The position numbers and the translations under genes were made by a program. Below the pieces are notes generated by a model, which made no database searches, had not been told where the DNA came from, and saw nothing but the letters and a program-made list of their open reading frames with translations. A stretch of 64,000 bases of DNA, taken from the NCBI RefSeq assembly GCF_000817775.3, contig NZ_JTHE03000079.1:4528-68527 (forward strand), read 5' to 3'. This document shows positions 45,201-54,824 of the stretch, piece after piece (position 1 is the stretch's first letter; every line of letters starts with the position of its first letter). Source of the DNA: Lyngbya confervoides BDU141951 (GTDB lineage Bacteria > Cyanobacteriota > Cyanobacteriia > Thermosynechococcales > Thermosynechococcaceae).

Positions 45201-48200
45201 GCGCGGATTGAGCCCCAGCAAGTTAGCTACATTGAGGCCCATGGCACCGGGACCGCCCTGGGAGATCCCATTGAGGTGAATGCCCTCAGGCAGGTGTTTT
45301 TGCCCGATCGCAGGGCGAACCCTCCCTGCTGGTTGGGATCGGTGAAGACAAATGTTGGACATTTGGAAGCAGCGGCGGGAATGGCGGGCCTGATTAAGGT
45401 GCTCTTGGCCCTGCAGCATCGAAAAATTCCGCCCCACCTCCATCTAAAGCAGATCAATCCCCTGATTAACCTTGCCGGTACGCCCCTGCAAATTCCCACC
45501 CAACTGCAACCCTGGGAGGCAACGGATCCCTATGCGGGGGTCAGTTCCTTTGGCTTTGGGGGCACCAATGCCCACGTCATCCTGGGGGCCGCGCCGGATC
45601 GCCCCGCTCCAGCGCGGCCGATGCCCGGCACCGATCGATCCTTCCATTTGTTGACCCTTTCGGCTAAAACGCCAGCGGCCCTGACCGCACTGAAGCAGCG
45701 ATACGCCGCCTGCCTTGGGAAGCAGGCCTGGGCCGATCTCTGCCATAGCGCCAATGTGGGGCGATCGCCGCTGACGGAGCGCTGCGTGATCCTCAGCCCC
45801 GATGTCCAGAACGCCCAGATCCTGCTGACCCATTCCCCAGATTCACCGCTTCCATCCACCCCGGCCAAGCTGATCCAGGGACCGGTGCCGCATGCGACGC
45901 CACCCACCCTGGCCTTTCTCTTTACCGGACAGGGAGCACAGTATCCTCACATGGGCCGAGAGCTGTTTGAAACCCATCCCGACTTTCGCGCCATCCTGGA
46001 GGAATGCGATCGCCTGCTGCGTCCTGAGCTTGACGGCGTGTCCCTACTGCACTGTTTGTTTTCCGAAGCGGCCCAGGAAAACGGCATTCTGGATCAAACC
46101 CGCATCACCCAGCCCGCCCTGTTTGCCCTGGAATACGCCCTTTGTCGTCTCTGGCAAAGTTGGGGTGTGCAACCCGACTGGGTCATGGGCCACAGCGTCG
46201 GAGAATACGTGGCGGCCTGCATTGCCGGGGTCTTTCCCCTAGCCGCAGGGTTGAAATTGATTGCAGCCCGCGCCCGACTGATGGAGTCGGTGCCGGTTGA
46301 GGGCGGCATGGTGGTGGTCTTTGAGTCGCCCCAGACCCTGCAGGAGATCCTCGATCATCTGGAAGAACCGCTGGTGATTGCGGCCTATAACGGCCCGGAA
46401 AACACGGTGGTTTCTGGATCGCAAGCAGCGCTGGTGCGGTTTGAGGCGCACCTGCAGCGACAGGGGATTAAGCATAAGCGCTTACCGGTGTCCCAAGCCT
46501 TCCACTCTCCGCTGATGGAACCCATGCTGGCGGAGTTTCGCCAAATTGCCGCAGCCATTGACTACCAGGCCCCACAAATTCCAATTGTGTCCAATGTGAC
46601 CCGTCAGCCCATTACGGCGGCCATTGCAACCGCGGATTATTGGTGTGAGCATGTGCTGGCGCCGGTGGGCTTCTGGGAAAGCCTGCAAACCCTTGAAGAT
46701 CAAAAGGTGACGGTTTTTCTAGAGATTGGTCCCAAGCCCACCCTCACGGGCATGGGCCGACGCTGTTTGGCGGGCCAGCACCAGTGGCTTCCCAGCCTGC
46801 GTCCAGGCCGATCGGACTGGCAGCAAATTCAAGAGAGTCTAGGGCAGCTGTTTCTCTTGGGGTACGACATTGACTGGCAGGGCTGGGACCGGGGCTATGG
46901 TCGCCAGCGAGTGAGCCTGCCCACCTATCCTTGGCAGCGTCGGCGCTACTGGCTTGCCTCCCTGGGACAGCGATCGCCCAGCACTCAGCCCAGTTTCTAC
47001 ACCGTAGCGCTACAGCCCTTGGGGCGTCCGCCCAGTGATGTCCGAGCCGGACAGTGGCTGTTTGTGGGCAGTCCGGAGCACGGTCAGGCATGTGCCGCAG
47101 TTCTCCCCGCCCACCAAACGCTACAGTTTTGCCCCGGTTCTGGGAATCGAGGCCGCGAGGATTGGATCGCGGATCTGCGCGGCCTGGATCGCACCGTGCC
47201 GCTGCTGGGAATTCTTGAGGCCAGTTCCTTATCCCCAGCGACTCTCCTCGCGCCGGACACAGCCCAGGGGTTTTCGATGGTGGCTCTCCTCCAGGCCCTT
47301 GAGGCCCTCGGCTGGCGGTCCCCTCAGCCCCGGCTTTGGATGCTCACTGATCCTGCCTCCGAGCCCCCCGCGCAGTTGGGGCTGGCGGCCCTTGCTGGCC
47401 TGGGTAAAGGCATTCAGCTAGAGCATCCGGAATGCTGGGGCGGTTTAATCCAGATGGCGGATCCGCGGTCCCAATGGCTCCAGGTGGTCGCCGAGATCAA
47501 CAGCGTGCATCAGCCGGAGTCGCGCATTGTGTATCGCCAGGGCGATCGCTATGTGGACCGCTTGCTTCCCTGGAAGCCCCCCACAGATCTAACCTCTCAG
47601 CTTCCCCTGTGCCACGAGCAAGGACTGTACCTGATCACCGGGGGGCTGGGATCACTGGGACTACAGACGGCCCAGTGGTTGGTTCGCCAGGGTGCCCAAG
47701 CTCTCCTGCTGGTGGGGCGCACGGCCCCTTCTCCCCAGGCCCAGCGGATCTTAGCCAAGCTAGAGGCGCAAGGGGTGGCCCTGACGGTGATTCAGGCCGA
47801 CATTGCTCAGGCGCAAACCCTGGATCAACTGCGGCGGCAAATTTTTAGCCAGGGTCGGTCCCTACTCGGCATCATCCATGCGGCTGGCGTGATCGAAGAC
47901 CATGCGCTTTTAAACTTATCGGTGGATCATTGGAAACAGGTGATGGCCCCCAAGGTGCAGGGCGCCTGGCTCTTACATGAATTGAGTTTGGACCATTCCC
48001 TGGACTTCTTTGTTTGCTTTTCCTCGGTGGCCTCTGTGTTGGGGTCCCCAGGGCAAAGTCATTACAGCGCCGCCAACGCCGGTCTGGATGCCCTAGCGCA
48101 CTATCGCCAGAGCCAGGGATTGCCAGCGCTGAGCATTAACTGGGGGCCTTGGTCTGAAGCGGGGATGGCGACCTCGCCCACGGTGCAGCGATCGATCCAG

Positions 48201-50606
48201 CGCTTTGGCCTGCAGTTTCTCACCCCAACCCAGGGCTTCCAGCAGCTCGATCTACTCCTGCGGGCGGCGCGGGATCCAAAATCGACGGTGCCAGCCCAGA
48301 TTGGCTGTTTTATCGTGGACTGGGCCACCTTATCCCAAGCCCCAGGCACTCAAGGGCTGCATCCGTTCCTCAGTGCGGTGCTTGATTCGGCCTCCAGGCC
48401 ACACACCAAAAGCCCATCTCCCCTTGATTTGGACCAACTTCAGCGCCTTTCCATCGATCAGAGCGCCCAGGTCCTGTTGGAGTATTTGAAACAAACCCTG
48501 GCCCGGATCCTGCAGGTGCCAGCAGCCCAGCTGCAAGATCAAGATCATCTGATGGAAATGGGGGCAGACTCTCTGATGGTGATGGACGCCATTGCCCAGA
48601 TCCAGAAGGACCTGGATTTGATGGTCTATCCCCGAGAAATTTACGAGCACCCGCACCTGGAAAGCCTGGCCCGATATCTGGCCCGAGAGTTCCACAGCAC
48701 TCACGGATCTTTGACACCAGAGGCGTCTGAGCCCCAGGCCCCCTCCCGGATTGCCGAGATCCCCCGCGCCATGGCCCCGCGATCCACCTCGCTGCTGCTG
48801 CCGTCCCAAAAGCTGCCGGGGGCGGTTCTGATTCTTTCCAGTCCCCGAGCAGGGTCAACGCTGCTGCGGGTGATGCTTGCCGGGCACGATCGCCTTTTTT
48901 CTCCCCCAGAGCTGCATCTGTTGCCCTTTGGCACCATGGCTGAGCGGGAACGGGATCTTTTGGAGTCTCATCTGGGGGAAGGCTTGCAGCGGGCCTTAAT
49001 GGATCTTTGCCAGCTAAGTGCCGCAGAGAGTCAGGCCCAGATTCAGCGCTGGCAGGAAGAACAAACGCCCATCTACGAGATTTATCGCCAGCTCCAAACC
49101 CTGGCAGGCGATCGCCTCCTGGTGGACAAATCCCCCACCTATGCCATGCAGCTCGACACGCTGCAGCGGGCGGAGGCCCTCTTTGATCAGCCTAAATACA
49201 TTCATCTGGTGCGTCACCCCTACGCCATGATTGAATCCTTTGTCAAGCTGCGGATGGATAAGCTGATTGGGGCGCCAGGGATGTCTCCTTACTCAGTGGC
49301 TGAGCAAATTTGGACCCAGAGCAACCAAAATATTCTCCAGTTTCGCGATCGCATTGACCCTCACCGCCTCCATTGCCTCACCTATGAGACCCTGGTCACC
49401 CATCCCCGTACCGCCCTCAAGGGCCTGTGTGACTTTTTGGAGATTCCCTTCCGCGACACCCTCCTCCATCCCTATGAGGGCGATCGCCTCACGGATGGGG
49501 TGCATCGCCAGTCCATGTCCGTGGGAGACCCCAACTTTCTCAAGCATCGTCAGATTGACGCCACCCTGGCCGATCAATGGCGACGGATTCACCTGCCGCA
49601 GCCGCTTCGGCCCGAGACGCAGCAGCTGGCAATGCAGTTGGGCTACGAACTGCCCACACCCGCCCTGGTCAGTCCCCCCCGCGGGGAGAGTCTCCCCGCC
49701 CCAGATCCGGCTGCTTCAGCCCCGATGCGAGAATCGGTTTTAAATGTGCGGGGACTGGACCTATGTCTTTGTGAATGGGGTCCTCGGGATGGAGATCCCA
49801 TTCTCTGTCTGCACGGCATTCTCGACCAGGGGTTAATCTGGGAGCCGGTGGCCATGGAGCTGGTGGAGGCGGGCTATCGGGTGGTGGCCCCCGACCTGAG
49901 AGGCCATGGCAAGTCGGACCATGTGGGACCGGGGGGCGGCTACCATCTGCTGGATTTCTTGGGAGATATCGTCACCCTGGTGGAGGGCATGATTGATCGC
50001 CCCATGTTTGTGATTGGGCATTCCCTCGGTTCCGTGGTGGCAGGCATCTTTACTCGCCTGCGATCCCAGCTGGTGCGGCATCTTATTCTGGTGGAACCGG
50101 TTTTACCCCGTCCGCCCCAGGCGGAGGATGCCCTAGAGGCAATCCAGACCTTCTTGGAATACACCACCTCCCCACCCAAGCATACGGTGATGAAGGACTT
50201 GACCATGGCGGTGGACCGACTGCGCAAGGCCATTCCTTCCCTATCCCTGCCCTTTGCCCAACGGCTGGCTGAGCGAGGCACCAAGCCCCACGGGAGCGGT
50301 TTAATCTGGCGCTGGGACGCGGTTTTGCGATCGCGCATGAGCCTGACTCAGCAGGGGGGACCCCTGACGCGAGCGAGCTATCTGAAGATTCTCAGCGAAA
50401 TTCCCGTGCCTCTAACCGCCGTCTATGGCGATCGCAGCACCTTTAATCGTCCCGAGGATCTGGCGGCTCAGCACAGTGCCCTTCCCCACGCCCAGCGAAT
50501 TATTTTGCCTGGAGGACACAACATTGCCCTGGATGCCGCCTCTGATCTGGCCCAGTGCGTCCTTGATGCAGCCGATCGACTCACCTCTTCCCAGCCAACC
50601 CCATGA
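42237..50606 (+). CDS. ols: Type I PKS olefin synthase (1-alkene biosynthesis)
   Basis: A 2789-residue multidomain enzyme, with the domain order of the cyanobacterial olefin synthase that elongates a fatty acid by two carbons and releases a terminal alkene. Domains by residue: FAAL (1-590; [20 protein letters not shown]), ACP1 (about 610-680; GLDSL, Ser 635), KS (700-1130; Cys in DTACSSS near 866, [15 protein letters not shown]), AT (1210-1500; GHSVGE near 1318), KR (1795-1960; [16 protein letters not shown]), ACP2 (about 2070-2140; GADSL), sulfotransferase (2195-2450; [10 protein letters not shown]) and thioesterase (2500-2780; GHSLGS near 2594, PGGHN). Sulfation of the beta-hydroxyl by ST primes decarboxylative release by TE, as in CurM. 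ATG 42237 is preferred over a TTG seven codons upstream. Coupled to the next gene by ATGA. Confidence 0.95.
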   Translation: MHNCPTFVELLRERAQSHPDRLAFSFWSEGEAETDYLTYGELDRRARAIAAHLQARQLAGARALLLYAPNLDFITGFLGCLYAQVTAVPAYPPRSAQMMSRLTTIIEDAQAAIALTSSSLLETISHRFQDAHLTALADCLPTDCLDLDAADQWRPSQFTPEALAFLQYTSGSTGRPKGVMITHGNLIHNSRLINHAFEDTVESQGVSWLPPYHDMGLIGGVLQPLFIGSKTVLIPPVAFLQRPYRWLAAISKVKATTSGAPNFAYELCAKQIKPEQRSELDLSSWTLAFSGAEPIRSETLDLFAETFACCGFQREAFFPCYGMAETTLIVSGAKRWQRPVRCTVSEAALTQNQIQPASEDVPSKTLVSSGHPLLGLRVTIVDPKTHRALPEGQIGEIWVAGESVAQGYWGQPQQTQESFAASIEGSDPSSPTFLRTGDLGFLQQGDLYVTGRLKDLIIIRGRNHYPQDIEATVQTAHSALRVGCVAAFSVEQADQEVLVIVQEVERTALRRLDSAAVTRAIRQAVVEAHQLQPSAIVLLKTGGIPKTSSGKIQRFACRQRYLDQSLPVVGQWQASDPEIQSSSSLPLPSDPPLSSPGQSLETRAIQDWLVHRLAQQLNLSPQAVDIREPLSSFGLDSLAAVRLTADLEDWLAPRSPWIGPLSPTLIFDYPTIAQISQYLGTCASQPQAPPSASPLPGLAMDDIAVIGMACRFPGADTLEAFWQILEQGQSAITQAAAEPSDPDMLGAAPVRRFQQPMSGGFLRQVDGFDAAFFGISPREAEHLDPQQRLLLEVAWESFEQAGLPPHQLAGTATGVFVGISSNDYAQLQANDAASVYSGTGNAHSVAANRLSYLLDLHGPSLAVDTACSSSLVAVHLASQSLRQGECDCALAAGVNVILDEALTETFRQAGMLAPDGTCKTFDAEADGYVRGEGCGVVILKRLTDAQREGNPIWGVIRGSAMNQDGRSNGLTAPNGLAQQAVIRQALAQARIEPQQVSYIEAHGTGTALGDPIEVNALRQVFLPDRRANPPCWLGSVKTNVGHLEAAAGMAGLIKVLLALQHRKIPPHLHLKQINPLINLAGTPLQIPTQLQPWEATDPYAGVSSFGFGGTNAHVILGAAPDRPAPARPMPGTDRSFHLLTLSAKTPAALTALKQRYAACLGKQAWADLCHSANVGRSPLTERCVILSPDVQNAQILLTHSPDSPLPSTPAKLIQGPVPHATPPTLAFLFTGQGAQYPHMGRELFETHPDFRAILEECDRLLRPELDGVSLLHCLFSEAAQENGILDQTRITQPALFALEYALCRLWQSWGVQPDWVMGHSVGEYVAACIAGVFPLAAGLKLIAARARLMESVPVEGGMVVVFESPQTLQEILDHLEEPLVIAAYNGPENTVVSGSQAALVRFEAHLQRQGIKHKRLPVSQAFHSPLMEPMLAEFRQIAAAIDYQAPQIPIVSNVTRQPITAAIATADYWCEHVLAPVGFWESLQTLEDQKVTVFLEIGPKPTLTGMGRRCLAGQHQWLPSLRPGRSDWQQIQESLGQLFLLGYDIDWQGWDRGYGRQRVSLPTYPWQRRRYWLASLGQRSPSTQPSFYTVALQPLGRPPSDVRAGQWLFVGSPEHGQACAAVLPAHQTLQFCPGSGNRGREDWIADLRGLDRTVPLLGILEASSLSPATLLAPDTAQGFSMVALLQALEALGWRSPQPRLWMLTDPASEPPAQLGLAALAGLGKGIQLEHPECWGGLIQMADPRSQWLQVVAEINSVHQPESRIVYRQGDRYVDRLLPWKPPTDLTSQLPLCHEQGLYLITGGLGSLGLQTAQWLVRQGAQALLLVGRTAPSPQAQRILAKLEAQGVALTVIQADIAQAQTLDQLRRQIFSQGRSLLGIIHAAGVIEDHALLNLSVDHWKQVMAPKVQGAWLLHELSLDHSLDFFVCFSSVASVLGSPGQSHYSAANAGLDALAHYRQSQGLPALSINWGPWSEAGMATSPTVQRSIQRFGLQFLTPTQGFQQLDLLLRAARDPKSTVPAQIGCFIVDWATLSQAPGTQGLHPFLSAVLDSASRPHTKSPSPLDLDQLQRLSIDQSAQVLLEYLKQTLARILQVPAAQLQDQDHLMEMGADSLMVMDAIAQIQKDLDLMVYPREIYEHPHLESLARYLAREFHSTHGSLTPEASEPQAPSRIAEIPRAMAPRSTSLLLPSQKLPGAVLILSSPRAGSTLLRVMLAGHDRLFSPPELHLLPFGTMAERERDLLESHLGEGLQRALMDLCQLSAAESQAQIQRWQEEQTPIYEIYRQLQTLAGDRLLVDKSPTYAMQLDTLQRAEALFDQPKYIHLVRHPYAMIESFVKLRMDKLIGAPGMSPYSVAEQIWTQSNQNILQFRDRIDPHRLHCLTYETLVTHPRTALKGLCDFLEIPFRDTLLHPYEGDRLTDGVHRQSMSVGDPNFLKHRQIDATLADQWRRIHLPQPLRPETQQLAMQLGYELPTPALVSPPRGESLPAPDPAASAPMRESVLNVRGLDLCLCEWGPRDGDPILCLHGILDQGLIWEPVAMELVEAGYRVVAPDLRGHGKSDHVGPGGGYHLLDFLGDIVTLVEGMIDRPMFVIGHSLGSVVAGIFTRLRSQLVRHLILVEPVLPRPPQAEDALEAIQTFLEYTTSPPKHTVMKDLTMAVDRLRKAIPSLSLPFAQRLAERGTKPHGSGLIWRWDAVLRSRMSLTQQGGPLTRASYLKILSEIPVPLTAVYGDRSTFNRPEDLAAQHSALPHAQRIILPGGHNIALDAASDLAQCVLDAADRLTSSQPTP

Positions 50607-51583
50607 CCCAGTCTGCTTCCTCTGCATCATCCCTGAGATCCGGACGCTTGCTCTGGGAGATGCCTCTGGCAATGGCTTCCTGGATCTTCTTCCACCTCAA
50701 TAAGTGGATCATTGGCGTGGCCTATCAACAATATCTGCAGCGAAATTCAAAGCGGGCGACCACCTGGCGAGTGCTGAGCCAGGACACCTTAGCCATCCCG
50801 ATTACGCTGCCCGTGCTGATGACCAAAGGTCCCCGCTGGAACACCCACGGGGTCATTGGCACCCTTGGTCCCTTTGCCCTGCAGCAGCAGATCACCCTTG
50901 AGGTGGGTACAGCCCGGCGAAGTGCCCAGTCCTGGACCATGGTCATTTATCGCTATCCAGACTTTAAAACGGTCACCCAGTTAAGCTGGCTGCAGCCCCT
51001 GGACTCCCAGGATGTGGCTACCCTGGATCTGCCCGCCGGACGCTATTCTTTGGGAATCCGCTACTACGGTCTGCGCCCCGAGGCTGCGATGCCCGGCCTG
51101 ATCCTGGATGGGCAGCACCCCATTGAGGGGGTCGCCGTTCCGGCTGATCCCAATCAGGTTTACCAGTCCCTGCACCAGCGCACCAACCTGTATTACCGAG
51201 CGCTGCACTATTACATCTACCCCATGCTCCGGCTGAGATCGTACCTGCCGCAGGCCTGGGTGCAGCGCGAGTATTTGCCCGTGGGCGACCCGGATACCAC
51301 CTTTTTATACGATTTTGTGGAGGCGGGCGATCAGCTTCAAGTGGAGGTGCAGCCCGATCTGTTGCCCCACTATTGGGTCTATCTCACGGGATACAACCGG
51401 GCCAGTCTGCCGGTACTCTCCCAGGAAATTACAGCTTCAACGGTAACCTCTCCCTTTGATCAGCGTGGATTTTATCTGGTTCGGATTCGTCCGAAGCGAT
51501 CAAGGGTACCGGATCTTCAGCCCCAGGATATTCAGATTAGCAGGCAGGTCTCTGCTGCGGCGACGGATCGCCCCCTAGCCTAG
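50603..51583 (+). CDS. DUF6208-like protein coupled to the olefin synthase
   Basis: This 326-residue protein starts within the ols stop (ATGA), so the two are co-translated. It has a hydrophobic N-terminal segment (MPLAMASWIFFHLNKWIIGVAY), a beta-rich domain (about 55-180: LAIPITLPVLMTKGPRWNTHGVIGTLGPF, VATLDLPAGRYSLGIRYYG), a helical middle (LYYRALHYYIYPMLRLRSYLP) and a second beta-rich part (about 230-300). I recall this as the DUF6208 family found beside polyketide and lipid genes in cyanobacteria, but without a search the name is tentative. Possible roles: carrying or exporting the alkene or acyl substrate, or assisting the ST-TE step. No catalytic triad is evident. Confidence 0.75.
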   Translation: MTQSASSASSLRSGRLLWEMPLAMASWIFFHLNKWIIGVAYQQYLQRNSKRATTWRVLSQDTLAIPITLPVLMTKGPRWNTHGVIGTLGPFALQQQITLEVGTARRSAQSWTMVIYRYPDFKTVTQLSWLQPLDSQDVATLDLPAGRYSLGIRYYGLRPEAAMPGLILDGQHPIEGVAVPADPNQVYQSLHQRTNLYYRALHYYIYPMLRLRSYLPQAWVQREYLPVGDPDTTFLYDFVEAGDQLQVEVQPDLLPHYWVYLTGYNRASLPVLSQEITASTVTSPFDQRGFYLVRIRPKRSRVPDLQPQDIQISRQVSAAATDRPLA

Positions 51584-51698
51584 CCGACTTCCTTTCTACC
51601 CAGTTCAAGGGGGCCTCTCCTCTGAGGAAACCAGGAGGATCCTTGGCTGTCACTGGGATCCCTTAGGCTGTTTGTGTTTCGAGCAGTTATTATGTATT

Positions 51699-51735
51699 TA
51701 ACCCCCAGGGTGAACTTAAACCCCAGGGTGAACTC
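51699..51735. repeat. Short tandem repeat (about 18 nt, two copies)
   Basis: ACCCCCAGGGTGAACTTA and ACCCCAGGGTGAACTCAT stand in tandem at about 51700-51735, in the gap before the hydrolase gene. CCCCAGGG within each is nearly palindromic. Could be a regulatory site for the gene at 51765. Confidence 0.6.
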
Positions 51736-51764
51736 ATTGGACCAGGGGCTTCCCAAGCCGCAGC

Positions 51765-52376
51765 ATGAACGTTCTTTTAATCCATGGACTTGGTCGTACC
51801 CCGCTCTCCATGGGGGGAGTGGGTCAGGTGTTACGGCGAAGGGGGCACTTCCCTCATTTCTTTGGCTATGCCGCCTGGCAACATTCCTATGGCGACATTG
51901 TGATCCGCTTACGGCAGGAGATGGTGCAGATTGCTGACACGGGTCCCTATGCCATCGTGGCCCATTCCTTGGGGGGGGTTCTGAGCCGATCAGCTCTCCA
52001 GGACTGGAGTGGCCCTAGACCTGAGCATATTATTATGCTGGGGACGCCGAATCAGTCTCCGCGCCTAGCGGCGATCGCCCAGCCCATTCCACTCTTTCAG
52101 TGGTTTGCCGCCGAGTGCGGGGCCAATCTTGCCAGTGCTGAATTCTATCGGCATCTGGCCCCGCCACCGGTTCCCTACACAATTATTGCCGGTACGGCAG
52201 GCCCTCAACTATGGCTGAGTCCCTTTGGCGCTGAGCCCAATGATGGCATCGTTGCGCTCTCGGAAACTAAAATTCACGCGGGCGATCGCCCGGTGCAGAT
52301 TCAAACGCTGCACACCTTTATGATGAATCACGGGAGTGTACAGTCTTTCATTTTAAGTCGGCTAGGTGAGGCCTGA
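51765..52376 (+). CDS. Alpha/beta hydrolase, lipase-like
   Basis: This 203-residue serine hydrolase of the LipA/EstA-like kind starts with NVLLIHGLGRTPLSM (oxyanion region HGLGRT), has the nucleophile elbow AHSLGG near 70 and IIMLGTPNQSPRLAA, then a catalytic Asp in PNDGIVALSETKIH and His in LHTFMMNH. It has no signal peptide and is about the size of a minimal lipase. It follows the ols operon by 181 bp on the same strand and could process fatty-acyl or lipid substrates, but the link is only by neighbourhood. Confidence 0.87.
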   Translation: MNVLLIHGLGRTPLSMGGVGQVLRRRGHFPHFFGYAAWQHSYGDIVIRLRQEMVQIADTGPYAIVAHSLGGVLSRSALQDWSGPRPEHIIMLGTPNQSPRLAAIAQPIPLFQWFAAECGANLASAEFYRHLAPPPVPYTIIAGTAGPQLWLSPFGAEPNDGIVALSETKIHAGDRPVQIQTLHTFMMNHGSVQSFILSRLGEA

Positions 52377-53195
52377 GGGTTCACTTTTCTTAATATAAAT
52401 CGGGGCTAGTGGACGTAAATATACAGCGCATCAGGGAACTTTAAATAAAACCTGTGTTGAAGATCTAAAATGAAACACCAAAAGGACCCCCAAAGGCACC
52501 TTGGGAAAGTCAGCCGTTCCAATCCCGACTCTCTGCCGCATGGCTCAAAAGAGCTGGCAAAAGACTTGTTCGGGCAGTATGTAGATTTGAACTCTGAGAA
52601 CTCAGGCTTCTTCAGTCAAATCAAGCAAGGCAACGAAATCCAGCATAATTAATTGCGATTGCCCCATTGCCCGCCGTCCTGTAAGGAAGGTAGCAGGATT
52701 AACTACTACAGTTGACTGTTTTCCCCTGCAATTCCCGAATAGTACAAGATAAACCGGAAAAATACGGGGAAGAGAAGGAATTTCCAACCTATTGACAATA
52801 GGAATCCACAGACCGCTAGAACCTCCTCCGACCCTAGACATCATTTTGGCGATTGATTGCTTAGACCCGCACTTGAGGAGTAAAGATTGGCGTTTGGAAG
52901 AAAGGAGAAAACTTATACTTTAGGGCTTTATTGCATGAATACCTGGAATCTCCGTATATCAAGGATCGTCAATTGAGCTGCTTGATTAAGAAACCGTTGC
53001 AAAACTAGGCTTTCAGGCGAAAAGTAGAGTCATTATGCAACAAAGCCATATTTCTAGATTAAACAAACTGTCAAGCCTTTTAAGCCGACTATAAAAAGAG
53101 ATGATTGTATAAAAACAGTCTGGATAACCGAATAGCCGCCATTTCAGGCTATAAACACGAATTATAACCATTAAAAGCTATTTGGCTTTAAAGAT
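52377..53195. other. 819-bp A+T-rich intergenic stretch
   Basis: This marks a change in base composition: DNA to the left is G+C rich with many HIP1 sites, DNA to the right is A+T rich. It holds a 60-codon frame (52470-52652) of polar composition with no RBS, and a MITE-like element at 52924-53047. No RNA gene was recognised. The last ~100 bp (TATAAAAAG, TTGTATAAAAAC) may contain the promoter for 53196. Confidence 0.6.
52924..53047. mobile_element. MITE-like remnant with terminal inverted repeats
   Basis: GGCTTTATTGCAT (52924-52936) and, inverted, GGCTTTGTTGCAT (from 53047 leftward) differ at one of 13 positions and bound a 124-bp segment with no coding frame. Ends of this GGCTTTGTTGxAT kind are typical of IS5-family elements, so it may be a miniature element mobilised in trans. 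No clear target-site duplication was seen. Confidence 0.6.
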
Positions 53196-54089
53196 ATGCA
53201 TCTTGATTCTTACTTAAGGAGTTACCTCGAAATACCCGTCGTTTTAGGAGTAGCACTTTGTCAAGACAAAAAACCGAAGTATCTTTTTCTTGATAACCAG
53301 CTCAATAGCTGTTCAGAGAAAATACGCTTGATGGGGCGCTTGAAAGAGATTCTATTAACAACGGATAAAATTTCTGTAGATGGCGATCCCGTTGAGATGC
53401 CTATCTCCAACTACTATCTTTATCTGTACCCATTAGATGAGAAACATGATTTCCTAACCTTGGTATTACATGAAAATAATGTCATTAAGTCATTCCGAGC
53501 GAAGCAACTACAAAGAAAGCTTCGTGAGGATATCGCTTTGTCACTTCAGTATTTTCAGGAACTCTCAACCAAACGTTCGATACTGGGACAGCATGTAGGC
53601 ACTGAAACGAGAGAGAGAATAGCAAGCGATAAATCTAATGGAAAATCTAATGGAAAATCAAATGAAAGAGATTCAGATTTTACGCAGGAAAATCTTTCTA
53701 TCGATGAAGTACTCACAGCATTGAACGATCTGAGCAGGTTTGTGGCTCGCTACTTGGGTACAAAAATCACTTCCAATTACTGGAATCTCGCAAAGCCAGA
53801 AGATAAATACCTCAGCAGCTTTACGATTAGATATTCTGCTGAAATCAGCTACTCAGGTCAGCCTAGTGACTCTATCAATCCCTTAGGGATTTTAGCCTTG
53901 AGAAAATGGACACAGAGCTTTATGAAACTCTGCTATGGCGTTGTCAATGATATGCCAGAACGATTTGAAAAGGAAGGAATTAATGAGAAGTATAGAAAAA
54001 TCATATCGATTTATACTTCCGACTACCTGCACGGAGAAGGCGCAGTCACGGGACAAGAAGAAAGTTTATTTGGGGATTTGCTCATTTAA
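53196..54089 (+). CDS. Hypothetical two-domain protein of unknown function
   Basis: This 297-residue protein is not recognised. The N-terminal part (about 1-115) reads as an alternating alpha/beta sensor-like or roadblock-like fold (LEIPVVLGVALCQDKKPKYLFLDN, YYLYLYPLDEKHDFLTLVLH). A polar linker (about 140-165) carries two copies of SNGKSNGKSNE-type repeats. The C-terminal part (about 170-297) is helical with LSRFVARYLGTKITSNYWNLAKPE, FTIRYSAEISYSG and RKWTQSFMKLCYGVV. The codon use is A+T rich like the genes to the right. It is followed 36 bp later by a small gene, then by two signalling genes, suggesting a role in that pathway. Confidence 0.7.
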   Translation: MHLDSYLRSYLEIPVVLGVALCQDKKPKYLFLDNQLNSCSEKIRLMGRLKEILLTTDKISVDGDPVEMPISNYYLYLYPLDEKHDFLTLVLHENNVIKSFRAKQLQRKLREDIALSLQYFQELSTKRSILGQHVGTETRERIASDKSNGKSNGKSNERDSDFTQENLSIDEVLTALNDLSRFVARYLGTKITSNYWNLAKPEDKYLSSFTIRYSAEISYSGQPSDSINPLGILALRKWTQSFMKLCYGVVNDMPERFEKEGINEKYRKIISIYTSDYLHGEGAVTGQEESLFGDLLI

Positions 54090-54125
54090 GTATATGCATT
54101 TAAAGGATTGAGAGGACAGCTTGTC

Positions 54126-54428
54126 ATGATTAAGAGTCCAGAAATACCGTTAATGACGAAATATTGGATAAGAAAAATACTGATAAAATATGAAGACAGG
54201 ATTAACCAAAAACAGTTAGGAAAACCTGAGATCAATGCAAAAAAAATTCAAATTGATCAGCTGCTTGAACGGTTGCATTATAAACCTGAAGATCAACTAA
54301 TTTGTGCAAAACAGTTAGAATCACTAGTGAATACTTATCAAGTTTATTGTAAGCAAAAGCTTCCACGGGAATCCGAGAAAATCGAACTCAAAATTTTATA
54401 CGTACTGGGCTATACAGATCAAGATTAG
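54126..54428 (+). CDS. Small helical protein of unknown function
   Basis: About 100 residues from ATG 54126, which has a GAGAGGA RBS; a TTG six codons upstream is possible. The protein is Lys/Gln/Glu-rich and helical (WIRKILIKYEDRINQKQ, IQIDQLLERLHYKPEDQLICAKQLESLVNTYQVYCKQKLP). No family is recognised. It is likely co-transcribed with the gene at 53196, and a 396-bp gap follows. Confidence 0.6.
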   Translation: MIKSPEIPLMTKYWIRKILIKYEDRINQKQLGKPEINAKKIQIDQLLERLHYKPEDQLICAKQLESLVNTYQVYCKQKLPRESEKIELKILYVLGYTDQD

Positions 54429-54824
54429 CATGGTGGAACATTCCATAGTTAAAAATCTGAATTCAACTGGTTTTATATAAAACTGGATATCTAGCCAAGC
54501 ATGCCTTAAGTAGGTAGATATTGCAGTCCTCAAGCAAAAAATCACAAAAAATTGAACCATAATCCACTAATGGTAGGGATCACATGATCTAGTTTACCAA
54601 AGCCTTCCTAGTCCTTTTTAGGGCTAGATTAGTTTAATAAACGGATCAAAATTTTAACTAGATTAGCATCCTACTGTTGCCAGAAAGAATCTATATTTTT
54701 AATAATTATTTGGTGACTTAAGAGTAGTCTTTTTAGTCGAAAGCTGTTTTGTATACTGCTGATTAGCTTATCTGTTGAGATCTATATGCGGTCACTAACC
54801 CTTTGAAAGATAGATTTATTTATA
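54429..54824. other. 396-bp A+T-rich intergenic stretch
   Basis: No gene-sized frame is seen. It contains CCAT-AATCCACTA-ATGG (about 54559-54575), the palindrome GATCACATGATC (54579-54590), and CTAGTCCTTTTTAGGGCTAG (about 54609-54628). These may be regulatory sites for the kinase gene at 54825, but no specific regulator can be named. Confidence 0.5.

Noticed and set aside
52470-52652. 60-codon polar open frame, considered as a small peptide or precursor gene
   Set aside because: No RBS, no leader/core pattern and no processing enzymes nearby.
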